Assembly: GCA_905221605.1 (NCBI GenBank) | Contig: CAJNDS010000854.1 | Location: forward strand, 1-58,933 | From: Symbiodinium natans | Lineage: Eukaryota > Sar > Dinophyceae > Suessiales > Symbiodiniaceae | DNA length: 58,933 bases | Direction: 5' to 3' | In this document: positions 29,101 through 40,039 of the stretch, piece after piece | How positions within the stretch are numbered: the first letter of the stretch is position 1 | How the letters are laid out: every line of letters starts with the position of its first letter | Notes under the pieces: model-generated | What the model saw: the letters and a program-made list of their open reading frames with translations, nothing else | Databases searched by the model: none | What the model was told of the DNA's origin: nothing | Program-made: the position numbers and the translations under genes

Positions 29101-29869
29101 TGTTTGGCGCATCATGTATAAGTAACTTTTGTTGCAAGTCAGGTCTGACGGTAGCACATTTCAGGTTAGGGCATGAGCATGACAAAATATGATGATGGAT
29201 GTTGGATGAGGAATTGATGATAATACGCCGCGCGCGAGGACGAGGAGATCTTGACACCGGACGATATTGATGTGATGCGAGATGATTTAATACTTGATGG
29301 TGACGATTCGACTCTGAAGTTAATATCCCATGGATCAGTCATGCTTCGTGTGCTTGTCAGACATGTACAGGTTGTGTTGTGAGTTTAAGTTGATCGAGTG
29401 ACTCGCGCAGCACCGCAGCGCTATCCGCTCAAGAGCGCTCTTTGAGCACTTCAGCAAGTAAAAAGTGTTTTGCCCCTTTCTGTGTACAGGCCCCTAGCCC
29501 TGCTTCGCTCTCTTCTAATACTGGTAGGCCATAAGGGAAACCTAGGCGCCAGGGGAGGAGGAGACGGAGAGTATAAGGTGGAGGTTGGTAAACGCCATAA
29601 GGGAAACCTAGGCGGTATCGACCAATACGCTTATACACCCCTCGAGTCTTGCAAGCTCGAGTATCCTCTTGTACTCACGATACAGGGGGTGGCTTCTGTT
29701 GGGAAAGGATTGGCCCCCGGACCCGACCCGTTGATAGGGATACTATCACCTGAATTGCAACTTTCACACCAACATCTGTTTATAGCGATTCTCCTTCCAG
29801 CCCTGAGCTAATACCTGTTGGCGCGGGCAACATTTCTTGAATAGTTTGTCTATTCCACCACCTCTTGCA
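29101..29869 (+). repeat. Right (3') LTR
   Basis: About 769 bp, TG...CA. It carries 19 nt (29283-29301) that the left LTR lacks, and otherwise differs at about 14 positions by eye. It repeats the internal CATAAGGGAAACCTAGGCG pair. It is followed by AACCC and then CCCTAAA-like DNA. Confidence 0.92.
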
Positions 29870-29874
29870 AACCC
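29870..29874 (+). other. Right target-site duplication AACCC
   Basis: Identical to 13976-13980. The sequence onward (AACCCTAAACCCTAAACC) is telomere-like. Confidence 0.6.
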
Positions 29875-30518
29875 TAAACCCTAAACCTTGAGGACGCAGC
29901 GTCATATCCCAACTTCCTGCTTCCGCGGCCTCTGCCGCGGAACTGCACAGAAGGGACCATGGAGTGGATCACACATAATACTCCCCTGCCCCCTTTAAAG
30001 GATGATATGGGGCAGTAGGGCCATGTCAACCATGTCAACAGTGTTTCGTCAAATGCGGTGATTGTTAGACATATAGGCGAAGCCAGTTCCTTGTGTTCGT
30101 AGGAGCCCGGGCCGCATGCTTGGGCTGACTGCACGATTAGACCAACTCACTTTAAGCCTCAGGGCGCCAACCACGAACTGACCCTACCCCCCTTCTTCAC
30201 GACCCCTGGACCCAGAACTTTAATCCTTAAACTCCCCAGGTCGCTGCGGTCCAAATTACTCCCCAGGTCACTGCGGTCCATTAGTCAAGAGGGTTTAAGG
30301 TTTAGGGTTCAGGGTTTTGGGTGGGGTGGGGCCCCAGTGTTGGCAGTAAAAGGAAATGCAAATGCAACCTGTAAGAATGCTAGACCCCAGCCCCCAACCC
30401 TTAAAGTGTGGAGCCCATGGCTGTCACTGCTATCGATACCAACTCGCCGCACGCCCGAGTTTTCTTCCCTGAGCCTCCCTACAGAAGGAGGTTAGGTTGA
30501 GATCCCGTGGTTTTGTTG

Positions 30519-30790
30519 TCTCTAAACCCTAAACCCTAAACCTCAAACCCTAAACCCCAAACCCCAAACCCTAAACCCTAAGCCCCAAACCCCAAACCCC
30601 AAACCCTAAATCCCAAACCCTTAAAACCCGAAGCCAAGCCGAGGTTCGACGAGGCCTTGCGGAACGCCAGCTGTCGGCTGCCGGGTGCTTCCCGGGCCCT
30701 CCGTCGCCACACCCTAGGCCGTGGGGGTGGTTTAGGGTTTAGGGTTTAGGGTTTAGGGAGGGTTTAGGGTGTTTGGGGTTTAGGGTTTCG
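30519..30790. repeat. Degenerate telomere-like arrays in opposite orientations
   Basis: CCCTAAA units and CCCCAAA variants (30519-30625) are followed, after a 105-nt unique island, by TTTAGGG units with TTTGGGG variants (30728-30790). As at 1344-1570, a unique island is enclosed by arrays that face each other. Confidence 0.85.
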
Positions 30791-31496
30791 GGTTTATGGT
30801 TTGGTTTTTGGGTCTGGGGCTTTATCGGCTGTAGAGTTTAGGGTGCTGGGTTCTGGATGGTTAGGTTTGAGAGATCAGCGTGTTGGCTTTGGAGTTGAGG
30901 TTTTACGGCATTACTTTCCACTTGTTTTGGATCTTGGGCCTGGCATGCCAGGCGTTGGATTCTCCAAGACTTGGGACTTTGGGTTGATTGAGGGCTGGAT
31001 TTGAAGATGTTTTCGGACGTCGGGTCCATGCGCGTAAGAATAGGGGGCCTGAAAAATTAGAGTAGGGGTTGTGGAGGGTTATTTATAGTACAAGTATGAA
31101 GGGACTATGAGGGAAGACTGTGGGTAATTATGCCGACCCCTATATGAGCTGCGGACAGATCGGAGGATCTGTCCAACTTGAAACTTCCACGAGGATGCAC
31201 CGTGGACGCATGGACTGTTATGCCCTTAGCCCACTGCCCGAAACCCCAAAACCCACAACCCCCAAACACCCTCAACCCAAATGAAGTGGTTTTGGAGTAG
31301 CCCTAAACCCCAAAACTAACAACCCCACAAACCCCAAAACCCCAAAAAATCCAAAAGCCTCAAAAAAACAAAGCAAAGTGATGTTGGAGTTCAGCCCATG
31401 CCTTTCCAGATATCAGCGCTGGCGGCTCCGACTGCTCGGAGCAAGCCAGGCGCCTGGACGTCGAGGCCTTCCCTTGCCTTTCGAAACGCTTACTAG

Positions 31497-31619
31497 GGCT
31501 TAGGGCTTAGGGTTTAGGGTTTAGGGTTTAGGGCTCAGGGTTTAGGGTTTAGGGTTTAGGGTTTAGGGTTTAGGGTTTAGGGTTTAGGGTTAGGGTTTAG
31601 GGTTTAGGGTTTAGGGTTT
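31497..31619 (+). repeat. Telomere-like array (TTTAGGG)n
   Basis: About seventeen units with a few variants (CTTAGGG, CTCAGGG and one 6-nt TTAGGG). It abuts the MITE-like element at 31623, whose left terminus appears to be replaced by the array. Confidence 0.95.
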
Positions 31620-31622
31620 AAC

Positions 31623-31743
31623 GGTACTTACAAACCAATTAAAAACTGTACTTATAGCCCACTTATAAGTCCCCAATATGGTTTAAAGGTGCAGTTTTTA
31701 AGTACAGTTTTAATTGGTTTATAAGTACCATGAACCTCCAAGT
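31623..31743. mobile_element. MITE-like element, CTTGGAGGTTCATGG family, left end cut by telomere array
   Basis: The right terminus is complete: AATTGGTTTATAAGTACC then ATGAACCTCCAAGT. The left begins at GGTACTTACAAACCAATT without the usual ACTTGGAGGTTCAT, directly after the TTTAGGG array. Internal words AAAACTGTACTT and AAGTACAGTTTT pair with each other. Confidence 0.7.
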
Positions 31744-31751
31744 AGGGCTGA

Positions 31752-31860
31752 CCCAGAGACTCCAATGCCCCTTAATGAAGGGTATTTTCCTGAAACCATA
31801 TAAGGAACCCTTTTGTTTTTAAGGAATATTCCTTAGTTAAGGGGTATTGGAGTTTCTGGG
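31752..31860. mobile_element. MITE-like element, CCCAGAGACTCCAAT family copy
   Basis: The left end CCCAGAGACTCCAATGCCCC then TTAA is mirrored by TTAA, then GGGGTATTGGAGTTTCTGGG at the right end. The inner part also pairs (AAGGAACCCTTTT region). This is the best-preserved copy of the family. It starts only 8 bp after the previous element. Confidence 0.75.
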
Positions 31861-32375
31861 TACTACTTTTGCCTAAGCATCTGGTGATTCGCTCATGCTT
31901 ATGAAGAGTGCTTCCCACTCGACGTCTGAAAAATCGAAAGCTCGTCCTGCATTCGTCGGAGCGTCGCGTGACCAAAACACTTCGTTGCCGGTCCTTGGCA
32001 CGTTTTTCTCCGGAAGTTGAGATTCCACGCTTCGGTCGAGTCGATATGTGCATGTGCATGTGTCTAACATGAAACGAGAATGCTCGCACTCACATGCCGG
32101 TTGCCAGGCCGCTCTCCTCCACACTTTCCTTGGATTGTAATACAGATCCTAAGAGAGTAGTTGGAGGCTCTTGCAATGCTTCAAGGCTCTTCGCACGTTT
32201 CTGAAGCCTAAGGTAGTTCTATCCACCAAATTTGGATACGTCCTATTCTACTGTATGTTCTTTGGATTCCGGTTTCAATTGGGCTTCGTCTTCAGAGAGC
32301 TTTAAGTGCCAGCCTGGCGAGGTGTTCCGAGAACATCCACCTGCCACTTGGCCTATCGACCAAAATAACCTAGGG

Positions 32376-32437
32376 GGTCGAGTTGCTGCTAATTTTCCCC
32401 TATGGTCCATGGAAAAATATACAATAGCAACCCCCCT
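32376..32437. mobile_element. MITE-like element, GGGGTCG family copy
   Basis: GGGGGTCGAGTTGCTGCTAA at the left pairs approximately with ATACAATAGCAACCCCCC at the right, with CCCCTATGGTCCATGG between. Confidence 0.5.
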
Positions 32438-32750
32438 CCAAAAAAAATATTCTAATTAACTGGCACTGCACCATACAACAAGGTGGTGCTGTGCGTTCTC
32501 ACCCCACCCTCCCCCCCCCCCTCCATTCATGGGCCCTCCCCACGAAACCCTAAGCTCCAAACCCTGAAGCCCTAAACCCTATAAGCCCCAATCCCCTAGA
32601 ATCCTAAACCTCAACCCTAAACCCCCAAGGACGTGCGGGCTTCGCCCCAAACCCTAAGCCCTGAGCCCTGAAGCGTTCTTGCAAGGTCGCCCTGATCAAG
32701 GGCTTCGCCCCGAACGCGACGTGCGCGCGCCTGCCGGGAGCTGAGCTTTT

Positions 32751-32862
32751 CTTGGTGGCCCAGTGGTACCCCTTTGCCCTTTCTTGGGGTTCAAGGTTCC
32801 CGTATAAAGCAACCAACCCCAAAGAAGGGTACCCTTGTTATACTTTGGTTGCTGGGCTACCA
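32751..32862. mobile_element. MITE-like element, GGTACCC family, best copy
   Basis: The left end TTGGTGGCCCAGTGGTACCC is mirrored by GGGTACCC, then TTTGGTTGCTGGGCTACCAG at the right. AAAGCAACCAACCCC in the centre pairs with TTCTTGGGG. It is non-coding, 112 bp. Confidence 0.7.
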
Positions 32863-33369
32863 GGTTTTTTGGGGGGTGACAGGGTTGTAGGGCATGTGGG
32901 GCTTTGGGCTTTCAACCCTTGATCTGATGCTCCGAACCCCACACCGCGAAACCGCCCATAAGTCCCCTAAGCCCCAAACCCTGAAACCCCAAACCCTCTT
33001 AACCAGACACCTTCCCCCACCCAGAAAAGCCCGAAAAACCTCTCCATTACTGAGTAGACCTTCAAACTACCAAGGTATCCTTATCATGCTGTGGGCCAGA
33101 TTGCCAGATTCGATCACTAAGGGGTATTGGGCTCTTTGGGCACCGCAGCTGACGTCGTGGGTCTGGGGTGTAAGGCTCCACCCAAAGAGCCCTCCATACT
33201 CCTTAGGTGGAGGGTTTAGGAATTTCGATGTTTAACAAGGAGCCCCCCTAAACAGCGTAAGGCATCTACTGAAATCCGATGCCCCGTGGTACCCTTATCC
33301 CTTTTTAAGGATCCTTGCAAAACCTACATAAACCAAAAAGGGTGCTCCATTTTCCCCAGGTTCAAGTAT

Positions 33370-33485
33370 ACTTGGAGGTTCATGGGCCATTATAAGTAGG
33401 GTTGCAAGTACCCTAAATGGGGTAACAAGCATAGTTACCATGCTTACAACCCTACTTAGAACCGCCCGCGCATGAACCTCCGAGT
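33370..33485. mobile_element. MITE-like element, CTTGGAGGTTCATGG family copy
   Basis: The termini ACTTGGAGGTTCATGGG and GCGCATGAACCTCCGAGT are inverted repeats. The interior (ATAAGTAGGGTTGCAAG / CTTACAACCCTACTTA) also pairs, giving an almost complete hairpin. Confidence 0.75.
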
Positions 33486-34290
33486 GGGGTGTCAGGCTCC
33501 TGGTTGCCGGCGGCCTGGACAGCCTGTCACCCGCTGTGGCTCGTGGCGTGGCCGGCGGCTTCTACCGGAGGCTCCAGTGAGGGGTTTAGGGATTAGGGTT
33601 TAGGGTTTAGGGTTTGGGGTTTAGGGGTCAATGCTTGACTTTTCAAGGGTAAGGATGTTCTCTGCAGGGTGGGCTCTCCAAAGAGATGCTCGGGTTTCTC
33701 TGGGTTTGGGTACTCCAGGGACAGTAAAATTCTCGGAGTTAGCGTTTCCCATTTGAACCCAACCGTTCTTCGGCTTTGAGTCTCTCGCCCGCTCCTGGCC
33801 GGCCCATCCTGCACAGACTCAGCCTTAAGCTGTCCATTCTTAGGGGCTTGGGCCATTGGGGTTCCTACCGAATTAGGGTTAGGGGGTTAGGGTTTAGAGC
33901 AGGTCCTCCAGCAAGAATGTGGCCAACCATGAGCTGGACGCGCATCCGGCGCTCCAGTCTCTTCGGGCAGAGCTGCCTGGCTCTGGGGTCTAGGATTTAG
34001 GGTTCTTAGGGGTTTTCAGAGGTTTTTCGGCTTAAGCAAGTGTTCTAACTTTGGGTGCCCTTATCGTAAGAACCTCCCCAATTTGGGCCCCACATACCAA
34101 ATTGCCTTAGGACTCAATTTTCCCCGACAATGAGCGGAGTACGGCCAGTGCACTGTGATTCTCAACAAGAGACCAACTGAACAAAGGGATGCGGATTAGG
34201 CGGACCCCTTTAGAGAAAGCCTTACGAAATCTAGGGGATAGGGTTCATAGCGGGACTACATACTGAGGGAATCCAACCTTACGGTCACGA

Positions 34291-34335
34291 TTTAGGGTTT
34301 AGGGTTTAGGGTTTAGGGTTTAGGGTTTAGGGTTT
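34291..34335 (+). repeat. Telomere-like array (TTTAGGG)n
   Basis: Six perfect units, interstitial. Confidence 0.95.
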
Positions 34336-35632
34336 CGATCTCTGGTCCCTTGAACAGCAATATCTCAGGATGTTCTTGGCGGCAAAGCAGCTCCTTGGCA
34401 CCTGAAGGCTTATTCCCCAGCTCCCTCCCCTAGAGGCTCCCCCTAAAAAACTCCTATTCTGGCCCTGATACCCTTAGGATCTTGAAAAAAAGGGTCCCCA
34501 AAACCCAAGGGTACAACCTTAAGGGTCCAAGGTCGAATCCCTAGATTCCAGGAGGGTTTGAGAGCTCAGATTGCCCAGAGACTCCAACACTTCGACAGCT
34601 TAGGATTGGCTTTTTCGAGGCTTGGAACAGGGTTTAGAGTTTAGGGTTTAGGGTTCCTAGCAGCCGCCCTCGAAACCCTAAGCCTGGAACTACAGTACGA
34701 CTGTAGGATCTTACTTGAGGGTTGCCCCCCCTTTCCCACCCCGGGGATTCCTAAACCCTGATTCAGTAATTCCTTGCTAGGTTGAGGGTTTAGGTTCACA
34801 AACTGCTCTCAAGACTAACAATCCTGAACGTGCTATGCTTGCGCTGAGGCTCACCGGGTACAGCTTGAATCTAGTGTGCAATTGGAAGCAGTTGTGCTTT
34901 TGCGTGTTGGCGGCATTCCGAGACCGCGCACAGCATGAGTCTTGCATAAGGTTATTTTGCACTTTAAACCTTGGCCCGACACCCTACACCCTAAACCTTG
35001 TTTAGATTGTAGGCCAGTGCTGATCCAGGAATTCTACGTCCCCAGAGCCCTTGAACATCGCAGCCTACCGAAATCCAGGCCGGGGAAGGGTTTAGGGATA
35101 GGGAGCCTACCAGGAACCTTTCAACCCTAAAAATGAACGAACCCTACAAAAACCCTCTCAATTTCGGAACCTGATAGGTGACGAGTATCGACCCCATTGC
35201 GATGGCCGCTGCACCTTCGCCCCAACCCGGTGTTTGGAGCACTGCACTGGTGGAGACATCCCGGAAGCCTTACAGTGAGGGTCTTGGGGTTTAGGAAAAC
35301 CCTGAACCAACGCTGAACCCTGTGACGGTTCTGCGAGGGGTTCCGGCCTCAAGTACTCCACAGGTTCAAACGATCCCTTTCATGTGGGTTTTAGGGGTGT
35401 AGGGTTTTTTCGGGGCTTGTGTTTCAGGGTTTAGGAAGCAAAGGCAGTGGTGATCGTCATCGCCCTGGTGAACGAGTAGCCACTCGACCTCACACGTTGC
35501 CTCACAAGCTTGGCCGACCACACCTTGTTGTGTCTTGAGCTGTGCTCTGAGCCACGTTATGATATCCCAACCTCTTTGCTTCCCTGAACCGGTGGTGCGC
35601 CCTGAAAGAGAGCAGAGTCCCTAATCCATAGT

Positions 35633-35771
35633 ACCCAGAGAGCTCAATAAGCATGGATCTCCATATGGGTATTTCCCAAAATCGGGTACCCCTATTTTCG
35701 GAAACCCGCATCTGGTTGACGGTATGGTGGTATAGTCGGGTCCTTACTTGCGCGTATTGGGCTCACTGGGC
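35633..35771. mobile_element. MITE-like element, CCCAGAGAGCTCAATA family copy
   Basis: ACCCAGAGAGCTCAATA at the left is mirrored by TATTGGGCTCACTGGGCA at the right. A GGGTATTTCCC/GGGTACCCC core sits in the middle. It is related to the copies at 26227 and 31752. Confidence 0.6.
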
Positions 35772-37294
35772 ACTGCCATCCTAGCAGTCAAGCCCCTCCG
35801 CTCCTGCGCTGCCGACCCCAGCAATCGGAACCCGAAACCCCAAACTTGCCCCAAACTTGCCCCAAACCACAATCCAGGGTTTACGGTTTAGGATGAACAA
35901 GCTTCTCTCAAGCACAACTGATACCGAACCGGACTCCCACGCACCCCAAAGTTTCAAGCTTCAGGCCACAAGCATCTTGTATTGCCAAGTTCCCACAGAA
36001 GGCCTGAAGACTGGGAGGTTCCAGGGGTCGAGGATTGAGGAGTTCCTGGGTGCTTTCTTGGGTAATTGAGGATGCAAACCCTGGAACCCTTAGCTTTCGG
36101 CTTCTAGCGGTTAAGGGTGCATCCAGGGGCCTATTGAGTTACAATGGGTATGTCTGGGTCGTTGAAAGCAAAACAATTCTGTCAAACCCTAGCAAACTTA
36201 GCACCTAAAACCTTAGATCCCTGAACCCTAAAACCCTAAACCCTAAACCCGAAACCCTTGACGAAGGCAGGCAGCCCTGGAGAACAAAGTCGGCCCTTAA
36301 AGAAGCTCGAATGCACCCTGAAGCCCTAAAGGCCCCCAATGGGTCTTGGGTTTGAGGTTTTGGGAAATTTGGGGTTTGGGGATTGACTGAACCTTCACAA
36401 CGGACTGCAAGGCTCAGATGGCGGAATTCCTGTAGTTTATCGTCAAGACAGCTGCAGCTTCTACAAGGGCTCCTGTGACCCGACCCTTCAAGAAACCTAC
36501 ATAGAGGCTCCTATTAACATCTGTGTTGGGGTGGTTACCTAACTTTCTCGTCACAGCCCCTAGACCCCCCTCTGTCTGTGTAGGCGGCCACACCACGTTC
36601 ACGCACGACGCGCTGAAGATCGCCCCCAGTGAAGGCGGCACGCCTGATCCAACACCCTCGGCGTCCGTGCGTAAGAGCTCCTGGAGTCCTCAATAAAAGA
36701 TCCGCATCCCTGAGCCCCAGACAGTTTTGGGTTTCGGTTCTTCTCCCAAGCCCCAAGGGGCGTTTAGGGTTTTAGGGTTTTCCGGTCTTCGGCCCTCAAC
36801 AAGAGTTTGGGTTTCGGGTTTAGGGTTTGGGGTCTTCCAAGCCCACTACATCAGTTCTTGGAGGTGACCTGTTGGTCTTTGGCTATCTGATCGGCCAGAC
36901 CATGGCAAGGGGGGAGGCGCGTTGCTCATCTTTTTGAGAACAGCGTTTGAGTGCTTGCGGTTTAGGGCCTTGGGTTGCAGGCCTTACGAGGTCCTAAACT
37001 CAAAAACCCCAAAGGCCTGAAGTCACCAAACCAAACCAGCAAACCCGAACAACTTAAAGCCCCAAATGCAAACACTCAAGCCAAAACCCTAAAGCCCGAA
37101 AGACATTGAAGGCGTCGAGTATGCCAATCTGCCGATGAGTCCCAGGGGTTTCCGACATTTTCGGGTCCCTTTTTTAAGGCCACGATTATCAGGGATTGTT
37201 ATCGTAAGCCCCAACTTCAATGGCCGAAATACATGAACCCTAAACCCTCAAAGGGTTTTGCGTCGTAGGGCTTATGGAATCCTAAACCCTTCAG

Positions 37295-37475
37295 CCCAGA
37301 AACTCCAATACGCCCGAGACAAGGAGTATTCCTTAGCTCAACTTCCGGATCCCATCGGTCTAATCTCTAAGGAGCCCTTAATACCCCTGACTTGCGAATA
37401 TACCATAAACCGAAATAGGGGGCCCTTATGCCTTAAGGTCTATTCTGTTTTGAAGGGGATTTAGAAGGCTCTGTG
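37295..37475. mobile_element. Degenerate MITE-like element, CCCAGAAACTCCAATA copy
   Basis: The left end CCCAGAAACTCCAATACGCC is clear. The right end is eroded (GGCTCTGTGGGG near 37470). AAGGAGTATTCCTTAGCT near 37320 matches the AAGGAATATTCCTTAG word of the 31752 copy. Confidence 0.45.
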
Positions 37476-38401
37476 GGGAACTCTTGAAGAAAGGGCGCTG
37501 AGCATATCAGCCCCCGCACCCTCAGCCCTTGAAATACTTTCTTCTCTTTTTGCTGCTAGTCTGTCATGCACCCACGAAATACTTTCTTATCAGTTACAGA
37601 ACCTTGGTTATAAATAGTTTCGAGCACAGCTGACGAGCATGAGGAATCTACCGTCATGGAGACCAGTTCGGTCGAGCCCCAAAAGTTCAGAAATCCACAA
37701 AGACGTTGAGTCGAATCCCAGGGTGTTGTGCTCCCTGGGAACCTAGTCGTGCTTCAGGGTTTAGGGTTTTGGGGTTTAGGGTTTAGGGTTTAGGGAACCC
37801 TAAACTCTGAAACTACTGGTGCTTGTAAGCCTGGAAATGCGCTTGCAGGCCGAGCACAGTGCTTGCCCGGTACTTGCAGGCGGCAAGTGGATTGCCACGC
37901 AGTGGTATGCGGAAGAAGCTCTGCTATAGTGTCTAACGTTTGTTGTTTCTATGTTGCTTGCTTAGCCGCTTGGGCTTCTGTGCTTGGGGGGCCGCAGATA
38001 TCAAGTAGAGCTATGGTGTTGCGTCCAGGGCATCAGGAAGCATGTCCGCTTCATTTTTTCCTCCTCTGTCTCAGCCAAGGAGAACGGATAGCTACACATG
38101 GGTTCAATTTCTGCCGAAGCTTTAGCTGGAATTGGCGTCTGCTTGAGATGCCTGAGCCACTGGGTTGGAGATGATGCAGCCCCTTTACTGACTGAAGGTG
38201 CTTGGCGCCAAAATGCGAGGGTACCCGACTAGCACCGCTGCTTCAAGAATAAGGGGCGCTCCTACTTCTGTTCCCTTTCTTTCTAGAGGCTAGGGATCCC
38301 TCACAAGCCCGACTCAACCAGCAAAAAGACGCCTTCCATTTCTCCTGGGTTACTGGGCAACCTAGGTTGCTGGGGATCTCTCAACTGGCGCTTCTGGCAG
38401 C

Positions 38402-38708
38402 ATGGTCCCGAAGGCAGCCACCCTTACGAAAGCTCAGGCCAACTTCCTGCCGCTGGTGAACGTGCACTTCCACCTGCGGGCTGGGCATAAGAGCCTACAA
38501 CAACTGAACCGGCTTACGACGCGGCCTCCTCCGGCAGGTGCCTGGCCGGCAACCCGCGGCCTGCCTGTGCCCCACGGACACGCTCACTGACGTGCAGGTC
38601 GGCAAGTCCTACGAGGTCCACTACGTGTACTCTACAGCCGGCACCGACAACGATCCTTCGGACAGCATGAATGCGGACCTCGTTGCTGATGGTTTGGGAG
38701 GCACGTGA
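38402..38708 (+). pseudogene. Delta-class carbonic anhydrase remnant
   Basis: The first frame encodes FLPLVNVHFHLRAGHKS, which matches the hallmark of delta carbonic anhydrases (a VNVHFHLGAEH-type motif whose histidines bind the catalytic zinc); all three His are kept here. After a frame change near 38530, a second frame encodes LTDVQVGKSYEVHYVYSTAG and ends at TGA (38706-38708), corresponding to the conserved segment downstream in the family. The stretch between the two motifs is shorter than usual and shifted, and the N-terminal and C-terminal thirds are absent, so this is a fragment or a broken exon. Delta enzymes hydrate CO2 and are known from diatoms, dinoflagellates, haptophytes and some prasinophytes. 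Homology is recalled from family knowledge and was not searched. Confidence 0.65.
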
Positions 38709-39426
38709 GCATGCAGCCAACCACCCTCCTGCTAAGTCATGCTCGAGACTTGCTGCTGGATAAAGCAAGAATGCCTGAGCCGGTCGCCAACCCCCGGTCT
38801 TGGTGGGGGTCTTGGCTTAGGGGGCGTCCGAGCTCTGTACAGCAGAGGACGCAGAGCATTATCATCGAGCTTGTTTCGCCGGAGTTCAGCGCTCTTAGAA
38901 ACAAGCGCGATTCTGCGGAGCTGGACAGACAAAAGCCTTGGGGGCTTAGGGTTTCGGGAGAGGACGGCATTCGTAGTTTTCAACCTGGTCAAGATAAAAC
39001 AAGCCAGAGAAACGACATTCATGACGATACTCAGAATTCTTTATTGCAGTAGTAAGTCTTTACATGACATGGTAGAGTTGCGCCAACTCCAAACCCGTTA
39101 ACCCTTGACCTCAAGCCCCTAAATCTACACAAGACAAGCCATCAACTTCAACCCCAAGCCCTCATGCCTCAACCCTTAAGGACCCCTAAGCCTAAAAGCG
39201 CCACGGCAAAGGTTTCCCAAATGCCTTCAGAAGCTCGCACAGTGCCTCTGGACATGGCGCAGAAGCTCGGGGCTCGGCTGGAGCGGAAGTCGTGCAGGTG
39301 GCCTTGCAAGGCTTGGGGCTTTACTGTTTAAGTGGGCATGTTGGGGGAGGCTATAGGGTCTGTCTAGACAATAGGTACATAGGGAACCAGATTTCAACCC
39401 TGGACCATTGGCCATGTTCAGAGTAC

Positions 39427-39518
39427 TACTTGGAGGTTCATGGGTAGTAACAACTAGGGTTATAGGAATGGTAACTACACTTGTGAGGGGACTTTTATAC
39501 ATAACTACTCCATGAAAG
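39427..39518. mobile_element. Degenerate MITE-like copy, CTTGGAGGTTCATGG family
   Basis: The left terminus CTTGGAGGTTCATGGGTAG is intact. The right end reads AACTACTCCATGAAAGG and has lost the CCTCCAAGT part. Confidence 0.5.
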
Positions 39519-40039
39519 GAACACTACCCCACGAAAGGGACAAAAGGAGGAACGCCAGGGCTCCCACATTCGATCCCTTAAGAGTAAGGTTGCCGGAGCC
39601 TAGCAGTAGGCTGACAGCAACAGCAAGCGAAGCAGTTCAAGGCTTTGCGTGTTCTTCGCGATGTATGAAGTGTGTGTAGGTTAGGGTTTGGAGTTTAGGG
39701 TAAGTTTAGGATTTTCAAGGCTTGGGATCTAGGAGCCTAAAGAACTGCCAATATCAGTATTATCCCCTCATGCTCGCTGAATCGTTCTACTTGTAACATA
39801 AACTGCCAAAAACGCAGATTCCGATTTAAAACGCCCCCTACAGCTGGCAGTCTAGAATCGACGGTTTCGAGACGCACGTCGCATCTGTAGGATTTCGGGT
39901 TTGGGAGTTTCAAGCTCAAGGCATTGAGGTGCACCCGCTGCCGAGGTTAATGCTTGGCCGCTTACATCAAAGTGGCCTTTTTGAACAGCTCCTGTCTGCG
40001 GAGCTGGCGCAGAGGCCAGACTGCTGGTGATGTGGATGG

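Larger units (their letters stand above)
13981..29869 (+). mobile_element. Giant LTR retrotransposon-like element lacking pol (15.9 kb)
   Basis: Two long direct repeats begin with the identical TGTTTGGCGCATCATG at 13981 and 29101, and both end in CACCTCTTGC. The right copy ends in CA. AACCC flanks the element on both sides. A short G-rich polypurine stretch (ACGGGGGG, to 29100) sits exactly where an LTR element's plus-strand primer should be, so the sense strand is +. By eye the LTRs differ by about 14 substitutions, one 19-nt indel and one 1-nt indel. The internal 14.4 kb carries gag-like frames, a 3.6 kb G-rich array, host-like DNA and a 3' coding block. I saw no YxDD reverse transcriptase, RNase H, aspartic protease or integrase motif in any frame. 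No TGG-type tRNA primer site follows the left LTR. The best description is a non-autonomous element of the LARD/TR-GAG kind. Confidence 0.85.
29875..38400. other. Telomere-like mosaic with MITE-like copies
   Basis: Short CCCTAAA and TTTAGGG blocks alternate with unique islands and five or more inverted-repeat elements. Open frames are short and none shows a domain. A G/C-balanced island at about 37800-38160 with a 103-codon frame (37863-38174) could be degraded exon sequence but cannot be assigned. Confidence 0.65.
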
